From Theobroma cacao (Eukaryota; Streptophyta; Magnoliopsida; Malvales; Malvaceae), in contig NC_030855.1 of assembly GCF_000208745.1 (NCBI RefSeq), forward strand, positions 20,840,026-20,904,025: 64,000 nt of DNA. Direction: 5' to 3'. The position numbers were made by a program, and so were the translations under genes. Below are positions 14,001 through 26,829 of the stretch, piece by piece. The first letter of the stretch is position 1. Each line of letters opens with the position of its first letter. Under the pieces are notes generated by a model. It was not told where the DNA came from. It saw only the letters and a list, made by a program, of their open reading frames with translations, and did not search any database.

Positions 14001-16557
14001 CTTTGCTGAAGGTCTTTTTAAAGGATCTTTCACCAAGCAGCTAGCAATCATTTGCTTGAAAGACTGAAGAGAGAAGAGAAACATAGAATTAACACATCAC
14101 TTTATCTAATTACTATCAACTACTAAATAAGTTGGATTGGTTAAAGCCAACCTTAGAAAACTTCCTATCTCTTTCATAATCTAGGCCTGGAGGTGCATTT
14201 TGCAAGGTCATAAGCAATACCTAAGAACAACAGATATGCTTTAAATCAGTATAATTTTTGGTGTTCAATAGAATATCATAATTGTAGCAAGGCCGGTTAC
14301 ACAAGTTACCCACCTTCATTGGAGGATATTTCGAAAATGGAGCATGCCCATGAGCAAGCTCCAGTGCAGTTATACCAAAAGACCAGATATCAGCCCTGCA
14401 GGGATTTTGCCAAATAAACATCAACATGATGCAACCTAAGGAGCATGAACCAGAGATATTCTTTTAGAAAACAATAGACTGACTTGAAGTCATAACCATG
14501 CAGCTGCTCCATAACCTCAGGTGCCATCCTGCAAACAATGTAGAGGAAATTAGACCATAGATGATAAGAAGCATTAAACATGCTACTCACACAGAAACAT
14601 AATAAATCCAGCGTGACATCTTCAAAATTAAGATGCTTTATCAACTGGATTTGGCTGATTCTTCTGAAATCTACATTTCTACAGTTTAAATAAGAAAATA
14701 CCAAGCCCAAACTAATCAAAAAATTATTTGGCACTTAGGATTGTAAGAACTAGAAACTTAAAGGAATATAGACATAATGATGTAAACATACCAGCAAGGT
14801 GTCCCCACAAATGTATTCCTCATGCGTTGCCTATCACCTGAATCAAAAATGCAAGCCGAAACACCAAAGTCTCCCAGCTTGATTGCACCACGTGAATCAA
14901 TGAGAATATTCCCAGCCTATTAAAACGAACATTGAGGAAGTAAGAACCAAAGTACATTTCATATTCACATAAAAAACAGCTACATGAGCATTAATCCAAA
15001 TTAATGGAGTTCACAACCCAATAATCAAGATAATCCATTTTTTCCAGTTAGCAACACTAAATAACTAACTCAAATATATATCACAGAAATCAGAACCTGT
15101 CTTAGTGAAAATATTATATTCACATACCAAGTTTCAATATGTATGTAAATCTTAACTTCCAAACTTAAACTGCTCAATTCTAGAGAATTAGAGATAAAAT
15201 AATTATGCAATAAATCATGATGAAGAGCAAGTACTTACTTTAACATCCCGATGTATGTGCCCATGATGATGAAGATACTCTAAACCTTTCAACACTTCAC
15301 GGAGTACTGTTGCTATAACTACCTCCTCAAAACCATCCGGGTAGGCAGCCTTCAGTATATGAAGACAAGATCCCCCAGCCATGTATGGCATGACAACCCA
15401 TAGATTATGATCACTGACAAAGGAGCAATGTGATTTAAGAACATTTGGATGGTCAACCAATATCATTGTTTGTGCCTCACGAGAGATGTTATTCTGCAAA
15501 AACACATTACAAGAATAATGTCAAAATAACTAGTAATTGTCATTAGCTGAAAAACCAAACAGGAATAAGAAAAGCCCTTTAAAGTAAAGGCAGAACTAGT
15601 ATTGAAGACTTCAGAACAATCAAGTTTGAAGCAAACAAACTCTGACAAACTCAAATTATTGTATGCATTAAAAAATATTTGCACCAGCAATGAGCCCAGG
15701 AATATGATGGATCTATGCCTTAAAGTTCCATATAACTTTCAACATATTGATTGAATTTGGGATGACCAAATGCACCAGCATTTACAGCATCTATTAAGGG
15801 AGAAGTCCCATTACGACAAGAACATGTAACACTTTAACAATCTACCTATATATGCTCTTCAAGCAGATATTAACAATCTGTATCTACTTAATCAAGAAGA
15901 AAATGCCGAGCCAAGCTCAAGTAGGCAACCAAGATTGTCTGAATACAATTGCAGAATGTTAACTAACTGTATGCTGCATTGACCATGAAGATAACAGAAC
16001 GCACAAACTTCATTAATTTTCAAGTGATCAATTCTATAAAGGGCAAATTAAAATATCAATGTTCCTTTTTCAGAAAATAAAACATCAAATTCTCAATATA
16101 TCTCCAATAGAAGATGTGCTGCAATCTACAGAACTCTGACATCAACTCTTAACAAATACAAAAACACAGCAATGGCATCCTTTCTAAGTTCTTCAAGGAT
16201 AAAGAGGCGGAACCGAAAAGAATCAAAGGTAAAAAGAATTAACAGTAATTTTTTATATTGATCCAGTTCGACATAACATTTAACCCAATTCAGATAACAA
16301 ATGAGAAAAAACAAAATGCAGTATATGAAGCGGTGAAGATGAACCAAAATTTGAACAAAAAGATAAAACCAATAGCAGAATTAGAATGAAGGAATTACCA
16401 GATCACAGTTATCACGTTCAAAATCAAGAATTTTGATTGCAACAATCTCATTGAAGGGTATACAGACAGCACGGTGCACGGAAGCACTAACACCCTGTCC
16501 CACCTCCTCATGCAATGTATAATACTCCGGCCCAATTGGGTACTTCTTCTTCTCCAT
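8010..16557 (-). CDS. Ste20/Fray-type serine/threonine kinase, 21 coding exons
   Basis: Coding exons, in order: 16557-16399, 15493-15239, 14916-14792, 14528-14484, 14395-14314, 14220-14152, 14063-13893, 13785-13720, 13189-13121, 13026-12907, 12756-12686, 12420-12184, 10604-10495, 10354-10257, 10180-10139 (or to 10124), 9515-9390, 9305-9257, 9163-9102, 8291-8230, 8149-8098, 8015-8010. Phases agree throughout, giving about 691 aa (696 with the longer exon 15). The N-terminal kinase domain shows a Gly loop ([12 protein letters not shown]), VAIK, HRDVK, DFG and [12 protein letters not shown], then the [15 protein letters not shown] block. This matches plant Fray/OSR1-like GCK kinases (the BLUS1 relatives), which phosphorylate Ser/Thr in signalling. 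The tail carries a conserved GRFKVTSEN segment and ends in a coiled coil ([16 protein letters not shown]). The long intron 12 (12183-10605) holds nothing recognisable. The intron after exon 13 uses a GC donor. Start chosen at [13 protein letters not shown], the family's usual N-terminus. The leader lies between 16558 and about 17500 and may contain introns. Confidence 0.92.
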
Positions 16558-17509
16558 TATGATTTAGACCTCCCCTTCACTATGAAAGAATCACTATGTA
16601 TCCTTAATTTTTTCAGAAAATCAAAACACAGCTTTCAATCTTCTTCCAATATTAAAAAACAAAACCTGGCAGCGAATCTCGAAAGGGCATAAATTCAAAG
16701 CAAAACCATTATAGATACTAATAATAATAGTAAAAAAAAGTTTGCACCTTATTAGAAGATAACATCCAATGTTGAAAAATAAACGGGGACTAATGGAATC
16801 ATATCAAAGCTAACCTCAATTCTCCTCAATACCAAGCAAAGGCGGCTCAAGTGTCTAGAAAGAGATCCCAACACGAATCCAACTTTTAATAAAAAATAAA
16901 ACCAAAACGTAATAATAAAATACCATATAAATACAAGAATGCATATGTATTTGATTTCACATTCATTTATATACCATATAAAACATCCAAAAGCTTCCCG
17001 AAAAGAAGAGTCATATACCAACCTGAAGTCTGTTGAAACCCTTAAAAATGTAGCAGCTCAGAGCCCACATCCCATTTTCGAAAATAAAAATTTCTCTGCA
17101 TAAAGAAACCATAAGAAACAAACATGAGGCGTAAAACTTTGTATCTAAAAATTGAAGCATAGAAAAGAAAATAATAAAAAAAGGGGTTCTTTGAGTAGAA
17201 GTTTACAGGAAGAAAATTTTTATTAATATCCATGAAACCAAAAAGTTGAAGGGAATTGATTAATGTGCAATGTATTCACATGAGAGAGAGTGAAAAGAAA
17301 TCAGAAAGAGAAAGGAAGAGACATTGGTGAGAGGGTTTGTTGTCTTTGCTTTCACGTGAGAGAAAGAGAGATAAAGAAAGACAGCGAGGCTATCGGATCG
17401 CCGCTCAAACTGGGAAATAACGTTTGCATGCAGGAATCCCGCCACTTGTGTTTGCTTTCTCTGTCTTTCCTTTCCTTTCCTAGGTTCTTTTCCTTTTTCG
17501 GTTCCTGAT

Positions 17510-18300
17510 GTGATTTTTTTTTAAAAAAAAAAACAAAAACAAATAATTAATTAAAATTGTTGTTCATTTATTTAGATTTCTTTTAATTGACCTTTCATTT
17601 TTTTCAAAAGAATTAAAAAAGATAACAAATAAAAATAATAAAAATTAGAAATATATAGTAAAAACAAGAAATTTAGAAAAATGTTAAAATCGAAAAATCA
17701 AAACAAAAAAAAAGGGCAGTCAAAGTCCAATTTAGAATTAAAGTTTTTAGGCTAAATCAACCTTAATTATAACAAAAAAAAGTGATTAGGTCTCATCCAA
17801 TGGATTTGTTTTAAATGGTTAGTGCATGGTTCTTAGCATTTGGTGCAGTGCATTTTGGCTAAGCGTTTTTACTTGATAGGATGCCACCGTGCCCCATGTT
17901 GACCAAATTTTTTGGTACCATTAATTTGGACCACCTATATACGAGGCCCGTATACGCTGGGAAGAGGGACGAAATGGTTTAAATTTCTTTCCTTGTTAAG
18001 GCATTTTAAACCAAGGAAGCTGCTAGCCCTTTGATTAAAAAAAAAATAAGAAAATTTTATTCACGTTAAAGAGTAAACATGTCTCTAAGTCACCCCTGCA
18101 AATCTTTCTTGCTCTCCGCCACTCTCTATCCAATTGGATTTTTTCAAAAAAAAAAATATCTATAAAAAATTAAAAATAAATAATAAAAATATTAATTAAG
18201 CGGAAATTTAGAAATATATCAAAATGGTTAACATTGGAAAATCAAAAACGGGTTAGACTATAAAAGGAAGAAGTGCCTTAAATCAACCTTAATCTGTGTG
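17510..18300. other. AT-rich intergenic DNA with a diverged direct duplication
   Basis: Text at about 17581-17770 and 18130-18295 is similar in order: 'ttttttcaaaa', an A/T block, 'tttagaaatata', 'aaaatcaaaa', 'aaatcaaccttaat'. This suggests an old direct duplication, or two copies of a repeat, of about 170-190 bp. No gene is seen. Confidence 0.35.
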
Positions 18301-18569
18301 TTTATTTAGAGTGCACTCTCTCTCTTTCCTTTTCCCTCCGTCGCTCCTCCTCTCCTCTGCCGTCGCCGGTATCGGTGTTGCGCTCTCTGCCTCCTCCCTT
18401 CTTTCCTCTGTCAATACTGGACTCTTTCTCTCTATTCTCTCCTTTCCCCCGTCCCTATCCTCTCCTCTCCCTTTTTTCTCTCCACTGCATTCCTCCTTTA
18501 TTCTCGACTTTGTCTGAAAAATCCAAACGTCGGGAAGTTATTCAGAAGCATGGCATATTCCTTAATTTC

Positions 18570-19153
18570 CTCACATACACAGATTTGATATTAATTTCAA
18601 ACATACACAGGTATGATATTAATTTATAAACATACACAGGTTTGATATTACTTTCCAGATATACACAGGTTATGTTCATGTCCAAACGTACACAGGTATG
18701 ATATTAATTTCCAGACATGCACAGGTATAATATTGATTTACACATATACACAGATTTGGTTTTAATTTACACATACACAGATTTGATATTAATTTCTCAA
18801 CATACACAAATTTGGTATTAACTTTTAAACGTACACAGGTATGATATTAATTTCCACATATACAAAGATATGATATTAATTTACACCCTACACAGGTATG
18901 ATATTAATTTCCAAACATGCTCAGATGTGGTATTAATTTCCAAAAGTACACCGATTTGGTATTAATTCTCAGACATACACAGAATTGATATTAATTTACA
19001 CATACACATATATGATATTAATTTTTATACATACATACATACATACATAGGTATGATATTAATTTCTATATATGCACAAAAATAATATCACTTTCCACAT
19101 TTTCATAGTATGATATTAATTTCTACATCTGCATAAGTATAATATTAATTTGG
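18570..19153 (+). repeat. minisatellite, about 20 units of about 29 bp
   Basis: A direct tandem array whose unit reads roughly ACATACACAGGT followed by ATGATATTAATTTCC. About 20 diverged units lie head to tail, including a short (CATA)n expansion near 19030-19045. Units are contiguous with no unique spacers. The array ends about 220 bp upstream of the putative RAD23 TATA box. Confidence 0.9.
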
Positions 19154-19367
19154 GAATACGTTAAATCGTAAATAAATAAATACCAGTATCAGTTATTGAA
19201 AAAAAAAAACTAGTACTAGTTATAAAAATATTGGTCACGTGCAGTGCACGATGCAGGGGGACTCAAACAGCGAAGGCAAAATCTAGGAGCTGCTGCCTCA
19301 TTCTCTGCAACAAAGGCCCCTCTCTCTCTCTCTCTTTCTTTCTCTCTTTATTCTGATTCTCTCTGGA

Positions 19368-19378
19368 TCCCTATAAAA
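19368..19378 (+). promoter_or_regulatory. putative TATA box of RAD23
   Basis: 'cctataaaaac' lies about 110 bp upstream of the RAD23 start codon, preceded by a pyrimidine (CT)n tract at about 19318-19350. A G-box-like CACGTG occurs near 19237. Position and sequence fit a plant core promoter; activity is inferred. Confidence 0.55.
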
Positions 19379-19482
19379 ACCACTTTCTAGGGTTCCCTCT
19401 CTCTCTTTCCTTCTCTGTTATTCAAATCGCAAATCCAAAAAACGCTGCCGTTTTACTGTTCTCCCTTCCTCAATTCGCCGAA

Positions 19483-22400
19483 ATGAAGCTCACCGTCAAA
19501 ACCCTCAAAGGCAGTCACTTTGAAATTAGGGTTCAGCCTAATGACACCGTAATCCCCTCTCTCTTCTATTCTTCTATTCTCACTTTCCCTTTCATTGCTA
19601 TTCAATTATTTTATTATTTGGGTTAAAAAGTTGTGTTAAAGTTTGATTGTTTTTTTATTAGGTTATGGCTGTGAAGAAAAACATAGAAGATGCACAAGGA
19701 AAGGACAATTACCCATGTGGGCAGCAGCTTTTGATTCATAATGGGAAGGTTTTGAAAGATGAAACTACCTTAGCTGATAACAAAGTCTCCGAGGATGGTT
19801 TTCTTGTTGTCATGCTCAGCAAGGTATATTTTTTTAAAGAAAATTTTTTATTTTTCTTAACATGTTGGGAAATCTTTTAATTAATGTATTTTTTTTATTA
19901 ATTTTTATGCTTTTATAGTCTTTTCGACTTTGGTAGTTAATTTCATATATGGTATGATCTGTACTATGAGAATTTGATGAAAAAGAGTTTTGAGTAATAT
20001 ATATTTTGGTTAGTTAAAATATATATTGTCGTTAGTAGCTAAACTATGGATGGTTAATTTTGGTAATTTGAATATGAATTTACCTAAATGAATGTGGGAT
20101 TTGATTGGATTATAGGTTTTGTAAGTTTGCTTGCACTGTCTATTAGCAAGCTGCCTCGGTTGTTTGAATATTATAGCAAAAAAAAAAAAGACAAGCAGTA
20201 AGGAGTCTTTAATGATTGCTTTTTATTAGCTCCAGAATTTGATTTCTCCAAATAAATTTAGAGAATCCCGATTTAGCATGAGCTCTTTATATGCACTTGT
20301 GTTTGTAGTGTGCCTTATATATTTTCAATTCTTTGGTTGTACTTACAGAGCAAATCGTTGGGTTCAGCTGGCACCTCATCTGCTCAGGTTTCCTACATAT
20401 TTATTCCTTTCGATAGGTTGAGTGTTATGTTCCGGTTTCATGTCAGTATATAAGCAAATTCTTTATTGTCTTCTGTGACAGCCTGCTTCATCAACTCCAT
20501 CCGTAACTCCACCTGCTTCTAATCCTGCCCCTGCTCCTGAAGCTCCTGCACAAGCACCGTAAGCTCATTCAGCAACTTCTCTTCCTCTTTCAAGAACTTG
20601 CCCCTTTTAAATTCTTATGCACATCATAATTTCTTTCATTGTAGCACCTCAAAGGGCACCACATCTGCTTCAGATACTGCAACAGCTAAGTATGTGGTCA
20701 ATCTTCAAAGTATCTGTCTATCAGGTCAATAGAGGCTTGAAATTATGTGCATGGACCTCATGTTATTAAATGTTGTGATAGACAAGTATTTAGAACCAAC
20801 TATGATTAGTTTTTGCTTATCAAGGAAAGGATGTAAGAAAATAGGAGTTGGTAGGTATAACTTTGATTTCCTTTTGGTTGGTATTTCCAACTTCTAGAAA
20901 GAACTTTATCACTGTCCCAATTCGAAAATGGAAAAAAGATTAAACATGGCTGATAAACAAGCGGAATAGCAGTTAGTAGTTACATTCCCCAGTGCCCCTT
21001 CTTATCTTTTTTGTTTCTTTGTTGCAATTGAAGATGCCTAACATTATCTATGAAGATTCAGTCATTTCATTACTTCCCTACAAGAATAGGTATGTTGCTG
21101 CTGGAAAGTTGGCATTTTATTTTCTTCCATGTCTAATTACTGAGAGTTGACGAGTTGCCACTCCCTTAATTGAAGCCAGAAAAGTTGTTCTCTCTCCCAC
21201 GCCTCCTTTTTGAAATTTTGTGAACATTGTGAAAGTAATGGCAAATATTTTATCTTAACTTGTTGCAGTCCAAATACTGATACCTATAGTCAAGCTGCTT
21301 CGAATTTAGTTGCTGGAAATAATCTAGAACAGACTATTCAGCAATTGATGGATATGGGCGGTGGCAATTGGGATAAAGAAACAGTAACTCGCGCACTTCG
21401 AGCTGCTTATAATAACCCAGAGCGAGCAGTGGATTATCTATATTCCGTATGTCAAAAACTTTATGATTGTATCTAAGGCTAGATTTTAATGTAAACTACT
21501 ACATTTGTCTGCATATTGTTATGATGCTATTTTATCTTCAGGGGATTCCTGAATCAGCAGAAGTGGCTGTGCCAGTGGGTCGTTTTCCTACAAGTCAGAC
21601 TACTGAAACTGGTGCAGCCCCTGCTGCTCCTGTTTCAGGGGCTCCTAATTCGTCGCCTTTGAATATGTTTCCTCAGGTAAATTTAATTTCTTGAAGTACT
21701 TCAAACTCTTGAGCAAATTGTTGTTAATTTTTGTATGTGCTGGTTTTTATTTTTTCTCCTGACATGCTGTGATACTAGGAAACACTTTCTGGTGCTGGTG
21801 CTGGTGGCCTTGGATCCCTGGATTTCCTCAGAAACAACCAACAGGTGTACTCTTGTGATATCATTATTGTTCTTTTGCTTTCTTATAACTCTGAAGATTT
21901 TTAGTTCTTTGACATATGGAATACTAAGTGCATCTTTGTTTGCATTTTAGTTCCAAGCATTGCGTTCGATGGTGCAATCAAACCCACAAATTCTACAGGT
22001 TTGCATTTCTATGTTTTCACTAGTTAAACATCAATGGTTTTAATTGTTCTGGATTTGATCTGCTTCCTCTGTTACAGCCCATGCTACAGGAGCTTGGAAA
22101 GCAAAACCCCCAGCTTTTAAGACTAATTCAAGAGCATCATGCAGAGTTTCTTCAGCTAATAAATGAACCTCTTGAAGGTTCTGAAGGGTGAGTACTTACT
22201 GGATATCACCTAAATTTGATGAAGCGTCTATTGTTGTATATAAGATAGATGTGAAGGTTAGTTAATTTATCTTATTTTGCTTTGTAATAACTGTCATTTT
22301 ATTCACCATTAATTAATTCTGTTTAATTTTGACCTTTTAAAACTCTATCTAAAAGCTTGGTAGTAGAAATTATTGAATTTAACGGAAGTATTTCTGTATC

Positions 22401-22755
22401 ATTAAGGGTATAGGCTATCTATTCGTTGACTTAGCATCATTAATAACATTAAAATCGAATTGGTGCTTCAGGGATATATTTGATCAGGCTGAACAAGACA
22501 TGCCTCATGCTATCAATGTCACCCCAGCGGAACAGGAAGCTATTGAACGAGTAAGCAAATCAGTTGCCTTTTTCTATTTTATTTGGGTTTTCCTCTGTAA
22601 TTTTTTTTTTTTTTTACTATTTTCCTTAATGTCTGTAGCTTGAAGCGATGGGATTTGATAGAGCACTCGTCATTGAAGCCTTTTTGGCTTGTGATCGCAA
22701 CGAGGAATTGGCAGCAAATTATTTACTGGAAAATGCTGGAGATTTTGAGGATTGA
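19483..22755 (+). CDS. RAD23: RAD23 ubiquitin receptor (UBL-UBA), 12 exons
   Basis: Exons: 19483-19548, 19662-19823, 20349-20387, 20482-20558, 20645-20689, 21269-21446, 21542-21676, 21779-21844, 21951-21998, 22078-22187, 22472-22550, 22639-22755. All phases join, giving 373 aa, the normal length for plant RAD23. Order: N-terminal ubiquitin-like domain (1-76; [15 protein letters not shown]), a Pro/Ala/Ser/Thr-rich linker, UBA1 ([14 protein letters not shown]), a second linker, the XPC-binding domain ([18 protein letters not shown]), and C-terminal UBA2 ([19 protein letters not shown]). RAD23 carries polyubiquitinated proteins to the proteasome through its UBL and stabilises XPC/RAD4 in nucleotide excision repair. 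It acts in nucleus and cytosol. The gene converges on the SERINC gene 518 bp downstream. No defect is seen. Confidence 0.96.
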
Positions 22756-23272
22756 GGGGGGAATCTTACCTTATTTGATTCATAGTTTTGGTCGACTTAG
22801 ATGGATCTAAGTTATGTGTTGACATGTTTACTTTGGGTACCGTTTGGGATTAAGCGTGGAAACTAATTGAGTGTTTTATCAAAATTGTTTCCGATATAGG
22901 CTTTAACAAAATTCATTTTATTTTAGTTTTCACTGAACATATAACCTGATTGGCGTTCTTGGTATTGATATTCAGATCAACATCTGTTTCGGATATTCTG
23001 CATTCTCACTTTTTGCTTCTGTTTATGTAAAACTTCTTTAAATGGGGAGCAAAAGGAAAACTTATTTCAAACTTGTGATAACTACGTTATGAAAATACTA
23101 TCAACAAGTTTTTTAAGTTTTCAGTGGTAGCAATCCTGCACCAATCACACACATACAGAGATTAAATGTACCGCAATACCATCTCAGTTCAACTTAGAAA
23201 CTTTAGAATGTAAATCCATCAGCGATCACACCCATATACACAGTAAATTTATTGCAAGTTCTCTATGGAGAT

Positions 23273-26200
23273 TTAGAATTCCCTCTCTGGGAACAGAATA
23301 GGAGCAATCAGAGACCAGATATAAAGACCTGCAGTTGCCCACCCAGTTATAATCCGGACCCAAACAGATGGCCACCCCACATCCACCAACTTCCCGCTCT
23401 CCCCAACTGAGGTTGACCATCCAGTCAAAAGCATTGCTGAATACATACTTGCCAGAGAAAAGATGATGTGGAAGAAGGCGTATGAATATGTCACTGGCTT
23501 ATTCTTATCCTTTTCTTCCTGCTCATCTGCTTTGTCCAATGGAAGCAAAGACTTTCCAGCACCTTCACCCATTAAATCAGAATGTTAAATTGTACTCTTA
23601 ACTCATGCTATTTATTTTTCTAATTTTACCCTCAAAAGAGATCCTAACAAGTTAACTGCAGCAAGAAAGAAGGGGAAGGGGAGGGGAGGGGTGGGCGAGA
23701 GTTGGAGGAGAGAGAAGCTAGCCCCAAATTCTTAAAAATATTCATAAAGTGTAAGGAACATAGTTTCTTTTACCTACCCTCAATCCTCATCCCAAAATCA
23801 TGAAACTTACAGACAACTCTTGTATTTTAATGGTGTATGGTATAAAGATTGAATATTTTTGTTAACAATACCTGCACGAGGTGAACTTGGTGGGGAGAGC
23901 AGAGTCGTAGAGGACCCAGCACGAACAGCAGAATAGACAACTGATAGGACAGTGGTAAGCAGACCAAACGTCAGGGTGCCAGTAGAAATTGCTTTAGAAT
24001 GCTTGTGAAGACCATTGCATTCATAATCTCTTGGTTCACTTGCAAGCCCACTGTAGCAAAGGTACATGCAGTACAGTGATATAACTGAAGCTGGCAAAAT
24101 GCTACCACCAACCTAGAAATCATCGAGATATATATATATTAGGAATGAGCAAAAAGCATCTCTATAGATTACAAGAATTCATGTAAATGCTACGAAATAT
24201 GGCACTAGAAACAGTGGTAAAATCCTATTCATTATCTTTCCTTTTTTTAAAAAAAACGTTAGTGGTATGATAAGAAAGAGAGATAGGAGACCTCAACATT
24301 TCAACTTTATGGAACACAAGAAGGAGCATTCTCACAAAGTTTAACATTAAAATGGTTTTCCAATCTAAGCCATCTTTTCGATATATCCATCCACATGTTG
24401 GTTCTATATCCTTTATTTGCAACAAGACAGAAAACATGTTTGCAATGTCTACATGCTTATCAATCATCCTATGTTTGGAAAGGAAGATCTAGCTTATCAA
24501 TCATGGAAACAGTCTCATTTATCTAACTGGGGCCATCAACTCAAGCTAAGGCCAGCGAATTTCCATGGTATATAATCCACAAGAGATCTAGCTGTCCCGC
24601 AGGAAAGAGATGAGAAATTTTGCACAGTGTGGCATCAGTTTTACTCCAATTAATTAGGAACTCTTATGCATTTATAATCCATAAAAACAAAATAAAAGAA
24701 AACCAATAGAACTGATAATCCATGAGCTACTAAGATTATGTAAAGTGTAAATCAAAAGTAAAGACTTACTGCAGGATGCAGTGCAACTATGGCAAACAAA
24801 AGAACAACAATCAAGGTCATCACAATAAAGAATGTATTGAGCCCACAATCCTGTCCAGATGGTGTGAACCAGTGGAAGAGAAGTCCAGAGAAGCCCAATG
24901 TACCCAAATAACAAACAAGTGAAACAACAAACAGCGCAACGTACCTATAAAGGAAAAAGAAGTATATGTCATCTATAAAAAAGAGAAATACCCAAAAAGC
25001 TCACAAAAGCAAAACTCACCAGAACTGCTCATCATATCCAACCCATTTGTCATTCCATCCATGAACAAAGTCAAGTAACAGTACAACTTGAACCAAAAGA
25101 AACAGTCCTGAGCCAAACTTTGATATTGTCTCTGCAAATGCAACATTAAGTCAAACTAGATGTGATTTTAGCCAAATTGTTATTTCCTCCAATCATTTAC
25201 AAATGCTCTGTAAGAATATTATCTCCAATAGCATGTAAGAGTTTCGAAAAGGATGGCACTCTTAATTAATGAACCATACATGATGTTTCTTACCATAGAA
25301 GCTGATAATCTCATTTGGAACAAAAAACATTAAGATCACTAAAATGAACCAGCAGATGACTTTCATCATCCATCCACCATGGTGCAAACCATCACGAGGA
25401 TCCCTCTGGTTTTTCACGCCAATCATTAAAAATGACAGGATAGTGAAAAACAGAAAATTTCCCAAGCTAACCCTTAGCACCGCGTCTGTTTCAAACCATT
25501 CCCTGTTAGGTGTTTTGTGAAAATGATTGATCCCTGCATAATTAAAAATATCATATTCATGAAATCAGCAAACTAAGCATACGCAAGACATAACCAACAC
25601 TATCACCTTTCCCCACCAAGAAAGGTGTAAAACATTAAATACATGAAATATGGGGCCAGATATCAATAGCTGAAGACAACCTAATAGTGACAGCCTGATC
25701 CAGGAGAGACAAGGCACAAATAACGGTTACCAAGCCACTCAAAGGAAAAAAGTGTAGAAGGACAAGCTCACAATTCATCCAGGAAACAGGTCTGATTCAA
25801 TATAACAGAACCATAACAGTAAACATGGTTATAGATGTCAGGATTCACATGGAAATCTGAGCATTCTTCAGATTCCCTAAAATACCCAATACATTAACAG
25901 AGCATGTCTAAGATACATTTAGCTCAGAGTAACTCAATGCTCATCAGACAAATGACTGTGCTAAAAAACCAAAGCCATTTGACTTCCCTGGCCATCGAAT
26001 ATGTCAATACTAGGATAGTATTGAATCTTTTGCACCATCATTTGGGCATTTCAACATTAACCACGATTTGTGTTGGAATCTCAAAACTAACAAATTATGC
26101 TCCGAACAACAAACAACACTAAGAAATCGAATAAATTTAGCAATAATCAAAATTAAATGAATAAATAAAAAGCAAATTTCAAGGAAGCTTACAAGGGAGC

Positions 26201-26376
26201 TTCTCCATGAGAGGGGCGGCAACCTCACGAAGGATCCAGGAAACAATCAAAGAAAGGGCAAAGAGACCACAGTAGGCGATCCTTGCAGACCTCCTGCTAA
26301 TCCCCGAAACCACAGTGCGGCACGCATCGCATGCGCATGCCGCACAACACGATGCAAGGCATGAAGCAGCCCACAT
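23273..26376 (-). CDS. SERINC/TMS1-family multipass membrane protein, 6 coding exons
   Basis: Coding exons: 26376-26193, 25533-25294, 25131-25020, 24944-24770, 24112-23872, 23562-23273. Phases join to give 413 aa. The start MWAASCLASCCAACACDAC is the usual Cys-rich N-terminus of plant members. About ten hydrophobic segments follow (IAYCGLFALSLIVSWIL, then LGNFLFFTILSFLMIGV, VICWFILVILMFFVPN and so on), with conserved RDPRDGLHHGGW and a final WPSVWVRIITGW segment before the C-terminal EREF. The family was first described as serine incorporators helping phosphatidylserine and sphingolipid synthesis; later work on animal members points to lipid scrambling. The substrate in plants is not established. 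A 5' UTR intron is predicted at 26628-26433, just before the start. Confidence 0.95.
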
Positions 26377-26432
26377 CTTCTTCCAACCACAACAACAAAC
26401 AAACAACCCGCCAAATCCAAAAACCCAAACTG

Positions 26433-26628
26433 CTGCAACAACAACAACAAACAAAAATCAATATAGAAAAAGAAAAGCAAAAACGTTTATCTCTAATAAT
26501 ACGAGGAAAACTAAATAAATTCCGCAGAAAACCCTAACTGTTGAAGATTCAATCCCAAAAAAAAAAAACTCACAACCCTTTTCGATAATAATAAAAAATA
26601 TAATTGATTATGATTAATTTTCTCTTAC
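26433..26628 (-). other. predicted 5' UTR intron of the SERINC gene
   Basis: On the minus strand, CTCTG|GTAAGAG at 26628 and TTGTTGTTGCAG ending at 26433 make a good donor-acceptor pair between the leader and the coding exon. Confidence 0.6.
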
Positions 26629-26829
26629 CAGAGAATTAAGGAAGATAGAGTTACACGAAGACGATGATCGGTGGGGCGCGCACGAAGAAATATAGGAACG
26701 ACTCAAAGAACCCAAAGAGAATTGGAATTGCTTTCTCAGTCGGAGTCCAGAGCTCAAAACCATATGCAGTTGTTCGTATTGACAAATCCTGTAATTCACT
26801 AATCTCAACCGTTGGACGTGTTGGCCGAG

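Noticed and set aside
18296..18629. Overlapping Ser/Leu/Pro-rich open frames
   Set aside because: They arise from a CT-rich tract and have no domain; composition explains the lack of stops.
18570..19153. Regular repeats resembling a CRISPR array
   Set aside because: Units are contiguous, diverged and lack unique spacers, and the genome is a plant; it is a minisatellite.
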